From contig CAAGKW010000312.1 in NCBI GenBank assembly GCA_900770585.1, positions 1 through 7,400 on the forward strand: DNA of 7,400 nt, given 5' to 3'. Source of the stretch: an uncultured Alistipes sp. (GTDB taxonomy: Bacteria > Bacteroidota > Bacteroidia > Bacteroidales > Rikenellaceae). A program made the position numbers and the translations under genes. Positions 1 through 7,084 of the stretch are shown piece after piece; position 1 is the stretch's first letter, and each line of letters begins with the position of its first letter. Under the pieces are notes generated by a model. It saw nothing but the letters and a program-made list of their open reading frames with translations, was not told the DNA's origin and made no database searches.

Positions 1-755
1 ACCGCCAGCTCCTGCTCCCGATCGATCCTCGAATGGAGCTTAGGGTAGATCGCCTCGACGATCGGCTCGGGTGCGAGAATGAAGCAGTTGCCGAGTATGC
101 TCCACGGACCCATTGCACCCAACGCCTCGGGTGCAAAACGTGATGGCTCGATCACCATTCGTTCGTCGAAAAGTGGCTCGCCGTCGGGTCGCGAGGCGGA
201 GGTTGCGATCGAAAGCAGATCGAACGCAAAGTGTTCGCCACTGCGTTTGTGGCGTCGCCCGCTGAGGTAGATTTCGGCAAAGAACATCGTTGCCGAAGGG
301 TCGATAACTATCTGAGTTGTCGCTACATAGCGCGTGTGACGGCACGGAATGGTCGGCTCGGGCAGATATTCGAGATAGGCCCCAGCGTCGAGTTCGAACC
401 TCTGCACCAGCTCGGAGTAATCGCTACGCATCTCGGCGAGTTTGGTTGCCGCGCCCGTCGAGATGTGGGCAAAGGCGTCGCGCCGCAATGTGATGTGGTG
501 TAGGTAACGATCGCCATCGACATTCGGACCGCCCGACGAGAGCACATAGACGCATGGCATCGTGGGCATCGCCTCATCGAAATAGAGCTCCTGCTGAACA
601 ATGATCGGGGTGCGTCGCTCCAACTTGCGCAGAATCGACCTCCCCTCAGCGTCCAGCTCGAAGAGCATACGCAGGTAGCCCCGCTTGCCTGCCGAGGCCG
701 AGGGCGCTCCGTGTCGCTCACGAAGATAGCGATCGAGTTGCGGTGGCGTATTCAT
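1..755 (-). CDS. ureD: Urease accessory protein UreD (3' part beyond window)
   Basis: UreD (called UreH in some species) binds apo-urease and, with UreF and UreG, forms the cytoplasmic complex through which nickel reaches the active site. The frame opens with ATG at 755-753 and stays open to position 1, giving 251 codons; family members are usually about 260-290 residues, so only the C-terminal tail is missing. Family-like stretches in order are [11 protein letters not shown] (about residues 54-64), then [14 protein letters not shown] (69-82), the conserved GAATKLAEM (101-109), [10 protein letters not shown] (128-137) and MGPWSILGN (215-223). The start overlaps the ureG stop by 4 bp (ATGA), which implies translational coupling and decides the start. 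It is the last visible gene of the urease operon. The N-terminal 25 residues before the conserved core are polar and not recognisable. The family call rests on motif pattern and operon position and is strong. Confidence 0.93.
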   Translation of the reverse strand, partial: MNTPPQLDRYLRERHGAPSASAGKRGYLRMLFELDAEGRSILRKLERRTPIIVQQELYFDEAMPTMPCVYVLSSGGPNVDGDRYLHHITLRRDAFAHISTGAATKLAEMRSDYSELVQRFELDAGAYLEYLPEPTIPCRHTRYVATTQIVIDPSATMFFAEIYLSGRRHKRSGEHFAFDLLSIATSASRPDGEPLFDERMVIEPSRFAPEALGAMGPWSILGNCFILAPEPIVEAIYPKLHSRIDREQELA

Positions 756-1384
756 CGACCTATGTTGTTGTCAAAGAGCGCCATACGGCGAATCAAACTG
801 ACCACTTCGTCGATTCCTTCGCCCGTGAAGCAGTTGGTCATCACGGTCGGGCGCTCGCCACGCATCGTCCGCGAGTCGCGTCGCATAACGTCGAGCGAGG
901 CGTGAACGTAGGGCGCCAGATCGGTCTTGTTGATCACCAGAATATCCGAGTGCGAAATGCCCGGACCATCTTTTCGGGGGATCTTGTCGCCCGCCGCCAC
1001 GTCGATCACATAGATGAAAAAATCGACTAACGCGGGCGAGAAGGTGAGTGTCAGGTTGTCGCCACCCGACTCGATCAGCACCACATCGGCGTCGGGAAAA
1101 CGTGCCTCCATCTCCTCGACGGCAGCGATATTCATCGAGGGGTCCTCGCGCACGGCGGTGTGGGGACAGGCTCCCGTCTCGACACCAATGATACGCTCCT
1201 CGACCAGAATGCCACGGAGCATACGGCGCACGTGCTCTGCGTCCTCGGTGGTGACCACATCATTGGTGATGATCAGTACCTTGTGCCCGAGCGCAAGCAA
1301 GCGCGGAGTTATGGCCTCGATCAGGGCGGTTTTGCCCGATCCGACGGGACCGCCAATGCCTATTCGGCAGGTGTTGTTGTTCAT
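752..1384 (-). CDS. ureG: Urease accessory GTPase UreG
   Basis: UreG is the SIMIBI-class GTPase that carries nickel and drives GTP-dependent activation of urease in the UreDFG complex. From ATG at 1384 the protein has 210 residues, the usual length. The P-loop GPVGSGKT is at residues 12-19. The nickel-binding Cys-Pro-His lies at 73-75 within [19 protein letters not shown] at 105-110, and the guanine-specificity motif NKTD at 152-155. All are intact, so the enzyme should be active. A TTG at 1405 directly after the ureF stop would add seven residues (MKHNAIE), but homologues start just before the P-loop strand, so I prefer the ATG, which leaves a 21-bp gap to ureF. The stop overlaps the ureD start by 4 bp. 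No unusual residues were noticed. Confidence 0.97.
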   Translation of the reverse strand: MNNNTCRIGIGGPVGSGKTALIEAITPRLLALGHKVLIITNDVVTTEDAEHVRRMLRGILVEERIIGVETGACPHTAVREDPSMNIAAVEEMEARFPDADVVLIESGGDNLTLTFSPALVDFFIYVIDVAAGDKIPRKDGPGISHSDILVINKTDLAPYVHASLDVMRRDSRTMRGERPTVMTNCFTGEGIDEVVSLIRRMALFDNNIGR

Positions 1385-1405
1385 TTCTATTGCGTTGTGT
1401 TTCAA

Positions 1406-2092
1406 TTAGTTCATAAACATTCGTGCGCTGCCCCGTTCGTGTAGTGCCGCAAGCAGATCGACCTCGGGAGCGAAGGTGTACATCTGCTCCACGCCGAGCG
1501 TGTGCACCTGCTCGTAGAGCTCCTCGATCGTGTCGGCAAGTTCGGCGATGATCCGTTGCGTATCATAGTGCGTCAGGCGCAGACAACGCAACGCTGCATT
1601 GAGCGTGGTGGTCATCACGCCATATTGCTGTGCCGCAAATAGCGACCGCGCGTCCAACCCCCCGAGGGCGAAGACAATGCCTTGCGCGACGGGGTAGGTG
1701 CCTGCGGTGAGGTGAGCAACAATCGCGTCGCGCCACCGCACAAGTAGCTCATTGTGTGTGGTTTGAGCGCACAGTTCGGCCAACTTGCGTCCCATACGCG
1801 TCGACATCTGTCGCGCCTCGTCACTCAGCTTGCAACGTATCAACCGCGCGTCAACATCGAGCAGAGTCGTGTAGTCGCCAGCGAGTGCAGCGCGTCGTGC
1901 TGCGAGGGCCGCAATGCCGTCGGTCGAGGCCGACTGCCGCAACAGCACCTCGACAAACTTGGCAAGTGTCGGCGCGTCGTAGACAATGTGTTGCTCGACC
2001 GCTGTTTCGAGCGAATTCGAAAAGGCAAATGCCCCGACAGGTAGTGCCGAGTCGGCATATTGCAGCAGGTGAATGATCTGTCGCAGAGTCAT
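1406..2092 (-). CDS. ureF: Urease accessory protein UreF
   Basis: UreF bridges UreD and UreG in the urease maturation complex and gates GTP hydrolysis by UreG. The 228-residue product is of normal length and is predicted mostly helical. The family N-terminal signature is seen as LLQYADSALPVGAFAFSNSLETAVE (about residues 9-33, Pro18, Gly20 and the SNSLE segment being the diagnostic part). The C-terminus ends HERGSARMFMN, corresponding to the Arg/Phe-rich tail of UreF that contacts UreD in characterised complexes. The ATG at 2092 overlaps the ureE TGA stop by 4 bp, so ureE and ureF are probably translationally coupled. UreF sequences diverge widely, so the operon position between ureE and ureG adds much to the confidence. 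Confidence 0.95.
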   Translation of the reverse strand: MTLRQIIHLLQYADSALPVGAFAFSNSLETAVEQHIVYDAPTLAKFVEVLLRQSASTDGIAALAARRAALAGDYTTLLDVDARLIRCKLSDEARQMSTRMGRKLAELCAQTTHNELLVRWRDAIVAHLTAGTYPVAQGIVFALGGLDARSLFAAQQYGVMTTTLNAALRCLRLTHYDTQRIIAELADTIEELYEQVHTLGVEQMYTFAPEVDLLAALHERGSARMFMN

Positions 2093-2655
2093 TTGGCGTG
2101 GTGGTGTGAGTGCTCGGCCGTTGCGGGATCGGTGCCCCCGAACAGCCGGCGCACCTCGTGCGGAGCCAGATAGGGGATAACCTCAGCACCGCGTCGAAAT
2201 GTGATTGTGACATCTTCGATTGCGTGGGTGCGCATTACGCTCTCCATCACCTTGCGGTCGAGCGTCATCGGCACAAAAACGCGCGTGCCTTTGACCACTG
2301 CCGGCCAATGCTGGTTGCCGATGGCGTGGCCGAGTTCGAAGGCTGTGCGGGCGATATGGTCGGGTGTGAAGTGCACCAGACGGTCGAGCACGATCTCCAT
2401 CACTTCGTGCATCTGCACATCGACAACCAACGCTCGATGATTCTCAGGATCGTAGTCGAGAATATCGCCATCGGTCAGCCTCCGCCCGCGCCCGAGCGAG
2501 ATGGCATAGTGCTCGCCACGGTCGCTCACGGCCACCAGACGGCTCTTTTGAGCCGTCCATTGGTCGAGCGTGAGAGTCTCGATCTGCACCGATCGCAGAG
2601 CTTCGGTCCACTCGTTAGAGTGCACGTTTCCAATGATTTGCGTGTAAACCTTCAT
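2089..2655 (-). CDS. ureE: Urease nickel metallochaperone UreE
   Basis: UreE binds nickel and passes it to UreG for insertion into urease. The product has 188 residues. An N-terminal peptide-binding-like domain (about 1-80) contains the segment RGRRLTDGDIL (56-66), followed by the metal-binding domain with ELGHAIGNQHWP (107-118). His116 of GNQH corresponds to the dimer-interface nickel ligand (His96 in Klebsiella). The tail is short and His-rich (His182, 184, 185, 186), a reduced version of the long His tail of the Klebsiella protein, consistent with extra nickel binding or storage. The ATG at 2655 is separated from the ureC stop by only 3 bp, and the stop overlaps the ureF start. The N-terminal domain is somewhat longer than in Klebsiella, but the fold order is the same. 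Confidence 0.95.
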   Translation of the reverse strand: MKVYTQIIGNVHSNEWTEALRSVQIETLTLDQWTAQKSRLVAVSDRGEHYAISLGRGRRLTDGDILDYDPENHRALVVDVQMHEVMEIVLDRLVHFTPDHIARTAFELGHAIGNQHWPAVVKGTRVFVPMTLDRKVMESVMRTHAIEDVTITFRRGAEVIPYLAPHEVRRLFGGTDPATAEHSHHHAK

Positions 2656-2658
2656 CGC

Positions 2659-4377
2659 CTAACCGAACCAATAGAGCTGACCGAGAGCAAATCGTTCGGC
2701 AGGTTTGACATAGGCGTGAACACCGTCGACCATCACCTCGAATGTTTCGGGGTTGACCTCGATTCGGGGCGTTGCGCCATTGAGCACCATATCGGCTTTC
2801 GAGAGCTGGCGGGTGCGACGTACGGGGCAGACCTGACGTTGCAAGCCGAGGCGCTCGGCAATGTCGCTCTGGAACGCTGCATTCGACACGAATGAGAGGC
2901 AGGTTGCGGGTTGCGCCGTGCCAAAACCACCAAACATCGGTCGATAGTAGCAGGGCTGGGGCGTGGGTAACGAGGCGTTCGGGTCGCCCATATTAGCCCA
3001 ATTGATCAGGCCGCCATTGATCACCATTTTGGGCTTTGCGCCGAAGAATGCCGGCTCCCAAAGTACCAGATCGGCCACCTTGCCACGCTCGACCGAGCCG
3101 ATGTAATCCGACACACCGAAGGTGATCGCAGGATTGATCGTTACCTTAGCCAAGTATCTCAGTACGCGATAGTTGTCGTTGTCCTCGGCGTCCTCTTTCA
3201 ACCGTCCGCAAGCCGCCTTCATATACGACGCCATCTGCACCGCACGCATAAACGACTCGCCCACACGACCCATCGCCTGCGAGTCGGACGAGATCATCGA
3301 CAGCACACCCAGATCGTGCAGTACGTTCTCGGCCGCCTGCGTTTCGGGGCGCACACGGCTCTCGGCAAAGGCAACGTCCGAGGGAATCTTTGGGTTGAGG
3401 TTGTGGCACACCATAATCATATCGAACAGCTCGGCCTGCGAGTTGATACCGAACGGCAGCGTCGGGTTGGTCGACGAGGGCAGCACGAAGGGCATCGACG
3501 CCACTTTCAGCAGGTCGGGTGCGTGACCACCACCTGCACCCTCGGTGTGGTAGGTGTGGATCGTGCGACCGTCGATCGCCGCAATCGTGTCCTCGACAAA
3601 ACCACTCTCGTTGAGCGTGTCGGTGTGGATCGCCACCTGCACATCGTAGTTGTCGGCAACGCTGAGCGCAGCACGTATCGCGGCGGGGGTCGAGCCCCAA
3701 TCCTCGTGGATCTTCAAGCCGCACGCGCCCGCCTCGATCTGCTCGATCATCGGTCGTGCGGTCGCACAGTTACCCTTGCCGAGCAGACCCACATTGACGG
3801 GCAGACCCTCGAACGCACGCAGGATCATCTCCACAGACCAGCGACCCGAAGTGATTGTGGTTCCGTTAGTTCCGTCGGTGGGGCCAATGCCTCCGCCAAA
3901 GAGCGTCGTGATACCGCCACTCAGTGCGTGGTAGGCCTGCTGGGGCGAGATGACGTGTACGTGACCGTCGATACCGCCTGCCGTGAGGATCAGGTGCTCG
4001 CCCGAAATGGCGTCGGTCGCCGCACCCGTAATCAGCTCGGGCGAAACACCCTCCATAGTGTTGGGGTTGCCCGCCTTGCCCAGACCCGCAATGCGACCGT
4101 TTTTGATACCCACGTCAGCCTTCACCACGCCCTGAATCGGGTCGATGACCGTCACGTTGGTGATCACCAGATCGAGCGCACCCTCGTCCGAGGTGATCGT
4201 GTTTGCCAGACCCATACCGTCGCGAATGGTCTTGCCACCGCCATAGACCGCCTCGTCGCCATAGGTGCGCAGGTCGCGCTCGATCTCGACATAGAGATCG
4301 CTATCGCCCAGACGGATTTTGTCACCCACGGTCGGGCCATACAGATTGTTATATTCTTGACGAGAAATTTTTGCCAT
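2659..4377 (-). CDS. ureC: Urease subunit alpha (catalytic)
   Basis: UreC is the catalytic subunit of urease (EC 3.5.1.5), an amidohydrolase that hydrolyses urea to ammonia and carbamate at a di-nickel centre in the cytoplasm. It has 572 residues, the typical length. All active-site residues can be placed with a constant +5 offset from Klebsiella: His139 and His141 (HVH), the carbamylated Lys222 and His224 in LKIHEDWG, His251 ([11 protein letters not shown]), His277 ([12 protein letters not shown]), flap Cys324-His325 (MVCHNLNP), and Asp365 (SSDSQAMGR). Less usual are Gly138 before the HVH, TITSGRW (174-180) where most ureases have a Cys-Thr-Pro-Gly-x-Trp-like segment, Phe420 after NPAIT where His is common, and the terminus YWFG instead of a Phe-rich end. 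None removes a catalytic residue, so it should be active. The gap to ureB is 6 bp and to ureE 3 bp. Confidence 0.99.
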   Translation of the reverse strand: MAKISRQEYNNLYGPTVGDKIRLGDSDLYVEIERDLRTYGDEAVYGGGKTIRDGMGLANTITSDEGALDLVITNVTVIDPIQGVVKADVGIKNGRIAGLGKAGNPNTMEGVSPELITGAATDAISGEHLILTAGGIDGHVHVISPQQAYHALSGGITTLFGGGIGPTDGTNGTTITSGRWSVEMILRAFEGLPVNVGLLGKGNCATARPMIEQIEAGACGLKIHEDWGSTPAAIRAALSVADNYDVQVAIHTDTLNESGFVEDTIAAIDGRTIHTYHTEGAGGGHAPDLLKVASMPFVLPSSTNPTLPFGINSQAELFDMIMVCHNLNPKIPSDVAFAESRVRPETQAAENVLHDLGVLSMISSDSQAMGRVGESFMRAVQMASYMKAACGRLKEDAEDNDNYRVLRYLAKVTINPAITFGVSDYIGSVERGKVADLVLWEPAFFGAKPKMVINGGLINWANMGDPNASLPTPQPCYYRPMFGGFGTAQPATCLSFVSNAAFQSDIAERLGLQRQVCPVRRTRQLSKADMVLNGATPRIEVNPETFEVMVDGVHAYVKPAERFALGQLYWFG

Positions 4378-4383
4378 AGTTCA

Positions 4384-4878
4384 TTATTGTTTTTCAGAGT
4401 TCTTATTGTTGTTGCAGCAGCAGGCAAAGCCTCGTTTGTGCATACGGGCGATAGCTGCAATGCGCGAAGGATAGTAGACGGGGTCGTCCTCCGTACCCGC
4501 GTAACCCATTACAAGTGAGTTGAATCCGATGATACGTTGCTTGCCGGCATAGGGCACGACTTCGACCTCGCGCTCATCACCCGGCTCGAAACGTATGGCC
4601 GTCGTGGCGGGAATGTTGAGGTGGGTGCCAAAGGCTGCCTCGCGGTCAAATTCCAAGTAGCGATTGACCTCGAAAAAGTGGAAATGAGAACCGACCTGAA
4701 TGGGTCGATCGCCCGTATTGCGCACTTTGATTTTGGTCGTCGGGCGACCTGCGTTATATTCGATCTCCTCGCTGCGGAGCACTACGCCTCCAATCGGAAC
4801 GGGTTGCGCAGGCACGAATCCTGCACCTGCACCATAGAGTGCGGCAGCGGGATTCGGAGTTGTGTTTTGTTTTGCCAT
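4384..4878 (-). CDS. ureB: Urease subunit beta, extended at both ends
   Basis: UreB is a non-catalytic structural subunit of the (UreABC)3 enzyme that helps hold the mobile flap over the active site. The core from [18 protein letters not shown] (about 28-45) through [19 protein letters not shown] (54-72), the [17 protein letters not shown] stretch (87-103) and GFNSLVMG (118-125) is canonical. At 164 residues it is longer than the usual 100-125. An Ala/Gly/Pro-rich leader of about 27 residues precedes the core, and about 35 residues follow it, including [12 protein letters not shown] (140-151), which resembles the linker region after this domain in fused plant-type ureases. The end is Cys-Cys-Cys-Asn-Asn-Asn (153-158) plus a charged tail. 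The Cys triplet is unusual and could bind metal or form disulfides, but nothing in the sequence proves this. The gene sits 8 bp after ureA and 6 bp before ureC. Confidence 0.97.
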   Translation of the reverse strand: MAKQNTTPNPAAALYGAGAGFVPAQPVPIGGVVLRSEEIEYNAGRPTTKIKVRNTGDRPIQVGSHFHFFEVNRYLEFDREAAFGTHLNIPATTAIRFEPGDEREVEVVPYAGKQRIIGFNSLVMGYAGTEDDPVYYPSRIAAIARMHKRGFACCCNNNKNSEKQ

Positions 4879-4886
4879 AATTGCCT

Positions 4887-5189
4887 CTATTTGATAGGTT
4901 TGTGAATACTTACAAGGCGCGAGCCGTCGGTGAAAACAGCCTCGACCTGCAACAGATCGATCATATCGGCTACGCCCTCCATCACGTCGTTGCGCGTCAG
5001 TACGCCTGCCGCAAGGGTCATTACCTCCTCGACCGTTCGACCCTCACGAGCCCCCTCCAAGGCGGCCGAGGTGATGTAGGCAACTGCCTCAGGATGATTG
5101 AGTTTCAGTCCTCGCTCTTTGCGTCGTGCGGCAATGTCTCCGAGCGACAGCAATAGAAGTTTGTCAATCTCTTTTGGTGTTAAATGCAT
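4887..5189 (-). CDS. ureA: Urease subunit gamma
   Basis: UreA is the small structural subunit of urease, packing against UreC in the trimeric enzyme. The chosen ATG at 5189 gives 100 residues starting [14 protein letters not shown], which matches the normal family start and length. The core contains [19 protein letters not shown] (about 21-39), [13 protein letters not shown] (45-57) and the end SIHKPIK, all in family order. The frame remains open upstream to a TTG at 5249, but those extra residues have no family counterpart and the region contains intergenic signals, so I reject that start. It is the first gene of the operon, with ureB starting 8 bp after its stop. No perfect Bacteroidota promoter was found in front of it; the closest is TATTCTTTG on the minus strand (5243-5235), one base too long between TA and TTTG. 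Confidence 0.98.
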   Translation of the reverse strand: MHLTPKEIDKLLLLSLGDIAARRKERGLKLNHPEAVAYITSAALEGAREGRTVEEVMTLAAGVLTRNDVMEGVADMIDLLQVEAVFTDGSRLVSIHKPIK

Positions 5190-5242
5190 AGTTAAAAGTT
5201 TTAGATTGTGAAAAGTTCTCTGCCTGATTCGTGGCAAAGAAT

Positions 5243-5269
5243 ATGCCAACCGATTTTGAAATTTGGCAT
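5243..5269. promoter_or_regulatory. Inverted repeat ATGCCAA-N13-TTGGCAT in ureA/fluC gap
   Basis: Two perfectly complementary 7-base arms, 5243-5249 and 5263-5269, are separated by 13 bases, so the arm centres lie 20 bp (about two helical turns) apart. This is the geometry expected for a dimeric regulator. The dyad encloses the -33 element of the fluC promoter (5255-5258) and lies about 54 bp upstream of the ureA ATG, so a bound protein could act on either gene. It does not match the NikR, Nur or NAC sites known to me. A functional role is inferred. Confidence 0.45.
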
Positions 5270-5285
5270 TGCGGTATTAATTTTG
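5255..5285 (+). promoter_or_regulatory. Bacteroidota-type promoter of fluC
   Basis: TTTG at 5255-5258 (the -33 element), a 19-base spacer and TAATTTTG at 5278-5285 (the -7 element, consensus TAnnTTTG) give a near-ideal match to the promoter recognised by the Bacteroidota primary sigma factor. Transcription would start near 5292, about 30 nt before the fluC ATG. The match is seen directly; activity is inferred. Confidence 0.75.
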
Positions 5286-5293
5286 TTCGGTGG

Positions 5294-5308
5294 GTTGATC
5301 GAATCAAC
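5294..5308. repeat. Inverted repeat GTTGAT-CGA-ATCAAC at fluC transcript start
   Basis: Perfect 6-base arms with a 3-base centre lie immediately after the expected fluC transcription start. It could be an operator or a small hairpin at the 5' end of the mRNA. Its core GATCGAATC recurs at 7088-7096 in the other divergent gap. It does not resemble the fluoride riboswitch. Function is not known. Confidence 0.4.
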
Positions 5309-5322
5309 TAAGATTTTTGGCT

Positions 5323-5703
5323 ATGATAAAGATGATGCTTTTGGTAGGCACGGGTGGATTTTTGGGTACGTGTCTGCGATTTTTGACGGGTCGTCTGTGT
5401 ACGGCTCTCGGTGCGACGCTCTTTCCGTGGGCGACGCTGGTGGTCAATGTTGTGGGTAGCTTCGTGATCGGTGTGCTGTTCGGTGCGGCCGAGCGTACGT
5501 CGCTCATTACGACGGCGATGAATGCGCTGTTGATCACGGGTTTCTGTGGTGGTTTCACCACTTTTTCGTCGTTCTCGCACGATATGCTGGGGCTCATCGA
5601 GCAACGCCAATATCTCTATTTCGCGCTCTACACCCTGCTGAGCCTTGTGCTTGGTCTGGTGATGGTTTGGGCGGGGCGCGAAGTGGTGCTGCGCCACGTG
5701 TAG
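5323..5703 (+). CDS. crcB: Fluoride channel FluC/CrcB
   Basis: FluC is a small inner-membrane protein that works as an antiparallel dimer and lets fluoride leave the cell. The 126-residue product is of normal length, with four hydrophobic segments at about 2-22, 33-54, 62-86 and 97-118. Family motifs are GTGGFLGTCLR (9-19), VNVVGSF (41-47, with the pore Asn42), and GFCGGFTTFSSFS (73-85), which carries the pore phenylalanines (Phe81 and Phe84) and the residues of the central sodium site. The ATG at 5323 is preferred to a TTG two codons earlier. The gene is divergent from ureA across 133 bp, has its own strong promoter, and ends at a shared terminator. No fluoride riboswitch sequence is seen in its leader. 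Fluoride inhibits urease, so the neighbourhood may be meaningful, but simple adjacency is equally possible. Confidence 0.96.
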   Translation: MIKMMLLVGTGGFLGTCLRFLTGRLCTALGATLFPWATLVVNVVGSFVIGVLFGAAERTSLITTAMNALLITGFCGGFTTFSSFSHDMLGLIEQRQYLYFALYTLLSLVLGLVMVWAGREVVLRHV

Positions 5704-5718
5704 TTCGATGTGTTGAAT

Positions 5719-5760
5719 AAAAAAAACTGCCCGACCTTTTTGCGGTCGAGCAGTTTTTTT
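5719..5760. terminator. Bidirectional intrinsic terminator
   Basis: A GC-rich stem (5726-5736 with 5744-5754) around loop TTTTTGC is flanked by eight A's on the left and seven T's on the right, so a U-tract follows the hairpin on either strand. It lies between the convergent fluC (stop 5703) and the outer-membrane gene (stop 5780). The single internal mismatch is C-A in the plus-strand RNA but a G-U wobble in the minus-strand RNA, so the hairpin is more stable for transcripts arriving from the right. Confidence 0.9.
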
Positions 5761-5779
5761 GTGTCGTGTCGTTTGGGGT

Positions 5780-7024
5780 CTACAATCTCACACCGATCGA
5801 AAACTCCAAATATTCGGCTTTGATGCTGTGCGATTTGATGGCAAAACCGACAAACGTGTCGCCCAACTTGGGGAAGTAGTAGCGGATACCCGCCTTCTCG
5901 TAGTGCCAGCCACGCTCGCGGTCGCCCGCAGCCTTAGCCTCGGGACCATTCACTCCCTTATGACGATAGGGGTAAGCACCCACGGCCACGTGTACCGCAA
6001 AGTTGCCCCAATAGACCTCCTGCACAACTGCGATACCCACCGACAGCGGGTTGTAGCCGGGGCTGTTATTGACCGACTCGTTGCCATAGAAAACTCGGTC
6101 GGCAGCCTCCAATGACTTCATATTCGACGAGTAGAACAGGTCAAGACCAAGTCCCGTTGCATAGCGCATCGAGTAGCGATAGAGCGCATCGAAGCTGAGC
6201 GAGAGTTTGGGGTGCGCTTTGAGTTTGTCGGCAGCCTCTGCCTTCTTGACAGGGTCGGGCTCGCTCTCCACGTAGGCATTCCACTCGGCCATACAGGTGT
6301 GTACGCCACCACCCACGACGATCATATACTGCATACCGCGATCGTAGGTGCGCTCGAAGTTGTACTTTGTGGTGTATTTCTTGTGGTCGTAGTCCGACAT
6401 TCGGTAGCGGGCAAAAACACCTACGCCCATACCGTTCAGCGCCTCGTTCGGAAGGCTCAAACGACCGTTCGAGAAGTGGCGGAACATAAAGTTGGCGCCT
6501 GCCTCCCAGCGCTTGCCGAAGTGCACCTTGCCAAACACGCCCGCACCAAAGTATGCCATAAAGGGCGAACTGAGCCAGTTGTTGCCGGGGTTGTTCACGG
6601 GGTCGTACTTAGCGGGGTTGTACGTAGCACCGAAGTTCAGCATATAACCCGCCGAGAAATGATTTTTGCGCAGGATCGATCGCTCGAACGAACCATACGC
6701 CGAGTATAGATTGGGGAAGTGGGTCTGGTCGCTGAACTTGAAGTTTCCGGCGCGAGCCACCGACACGCCGATGTCGATCAGCGGGAATCCGAAGGCCTCG
6801 GCATAAGGATTTTTGTTTTCGGGTTTGGTCTGAATACCAACAGCTGCCTCATAGTTCATATATCCGTATGAGGTGAGGTTCGGGCGGCTCTTCTCGATGT
6901 CGAAACCATACCAGCCCTGCGCCGAGAAGGCGAGGTCAGAGCCCGTGATTTTCTGCGCCTTAGCGCTATCTGCCGCAATGACAAGGCAGATAAAAGCAAA
7001 TGTGTATGTAAAGATTTTCTTCAT
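5780..7024 (-). CDS. Outer-membrane beta-barrel protein, PagL-like acyloxyacyl hydrolase family
   Basis: The 414-residue product starts MKKIFTYTFAFICLVIA and has a signal peptide with likely cleavage after Ala-Lys-Ala (residues 21-23). It is rich in alternating aromatic and small-residue strands, as in outer-membrane barrels. The segment FRHFSNGRLSLPN (181-193) matches the catalytic signature of lipid A deacylases of the PagL / acyloxyacyl hydrolase type, with His183 and Ser185 as the expected catalytic pair. The position of the third catalytic residue (Glu in Pseudomonas PagL, 14 after the His) is Asn197. The end (KSHSIKAEYLEFSIGVRL) resembles the closing strand of Bacteroidota members. It is longer than PagL (about 150 residues) but similar to the long Bacteroidota forms, and activity is unproven. 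A TTG at 7042 in the same frame would add six residues; the ATG at 7024 is a better signal-peptide start. An exact TATCTTTG -7 element lies 36 bp upstream. Confidence 0.75.
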   Translation of the reverse strand: MKKIFTYTFAFICLVIAADSAKAQKITGSDLAFSAQGWYGFDIEKSRPNLTSYGYMNYEAAVGIQTKPENKNPYAEAFGFPLIDIGVSVARAGNFKFSDQTHFPNLYSAYGSFERSILRKNHFSAGYMLNFGATYNPAKYDPVNNPGNNWLSSPFMAYFGAGVFGKVHFGKRWEAGANFMFRHFSNGRLSLPNEALNGMGVGVFARYRMSDYDHKKYTTKYNFERTYDRGMQYMIVVGGGVHTCMAEWNAYVESEPDPVKKAEAADKLKAHPKLSLSFDALYRYSMRYATGLGLDLFYSSNMKSLEAADRVFYGNESVNNSPGYNPLSVGIAVVQEVYWGNFAVHVAVGAYPYRHKGVNGPEAKAAGDRERGWHYEKAGIRYYFPKLGDTFVGFAIKSHSIKAEYLEFSIGVRL

Positions 7025-7059
7025 AGTCGTCTGATGTTTCAATAGTTGAATTCGGGCTG

Positions 7060-7067
7060 CAAAGATA
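7060..7067 (-). promoter_or_regulatory. -7 element of the outer-membrane gene promoter
   Basis: On the minus strand, 7067-7060 reads TATCTTTG, an exact TAnnTTTG, the commonest form in Bacteroidota. Transcription would begin about 30 nt before the ATG at 7024. No good TTTG is found 19-20 bases upstream, so the -33 element is weak or the promoter is regulated. Confidence 0.65.
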
Positions 7068-7084
7068 GCTATTTTTTGAAATAT

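Noticed and set aside
1385..1405. Seven-residue extension of UreG from a TTG at 1405
   Set aside because: UreG normally begins a few residues before the P-loop strand, and the internal ATG at 1384 fits this better; the TTG remains possible.
2110..2895. 261-codon open frame on the plus strand antisense to ureE and ureC
   Set aside because: Overlaps two certain genes in full, has no promoter or family-like motif, and is explained by codon bias of the opposite strand.
3146..3724. 192-codon minus-strand frame inside ureC
   Set aside because: Out-of-frame reading of ureC itself; composition is Arg/Cys/Gly-rich without any motif.
3316..4518. 400-codon open frame on the plus strand antisense to ureC and ureB
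   Set aside because: It is the complement of highly conserved urease codons. The product has no recognisable domain and is rich in His/Arg/Val as expected for a shadow frame. GC-biased third positions explain its length.
5235..5243. TATTCTTTG as the ureA promoter on the minus strand
   Set aside because: The spacing between TA and TTTG is one base too long and no TTTG lies 19-20 bases upstream, so it is not listed as a feature, though it remains the closest candidate.
5190..5249. N-terminal extension of UreA from a TTG at 5249
   Set aside because: UreA proteins begin at the MHLTP segment, and the added region holds intergenic signals, so the ATG at 5189 is the start.
5286..5322. Fluoride riboswitch in the fluC leader
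   Set aside because: The leader is only about 30 nt and lacks the conserved GGNGAUGG start and pseudoknot sequences of the crcB motif.
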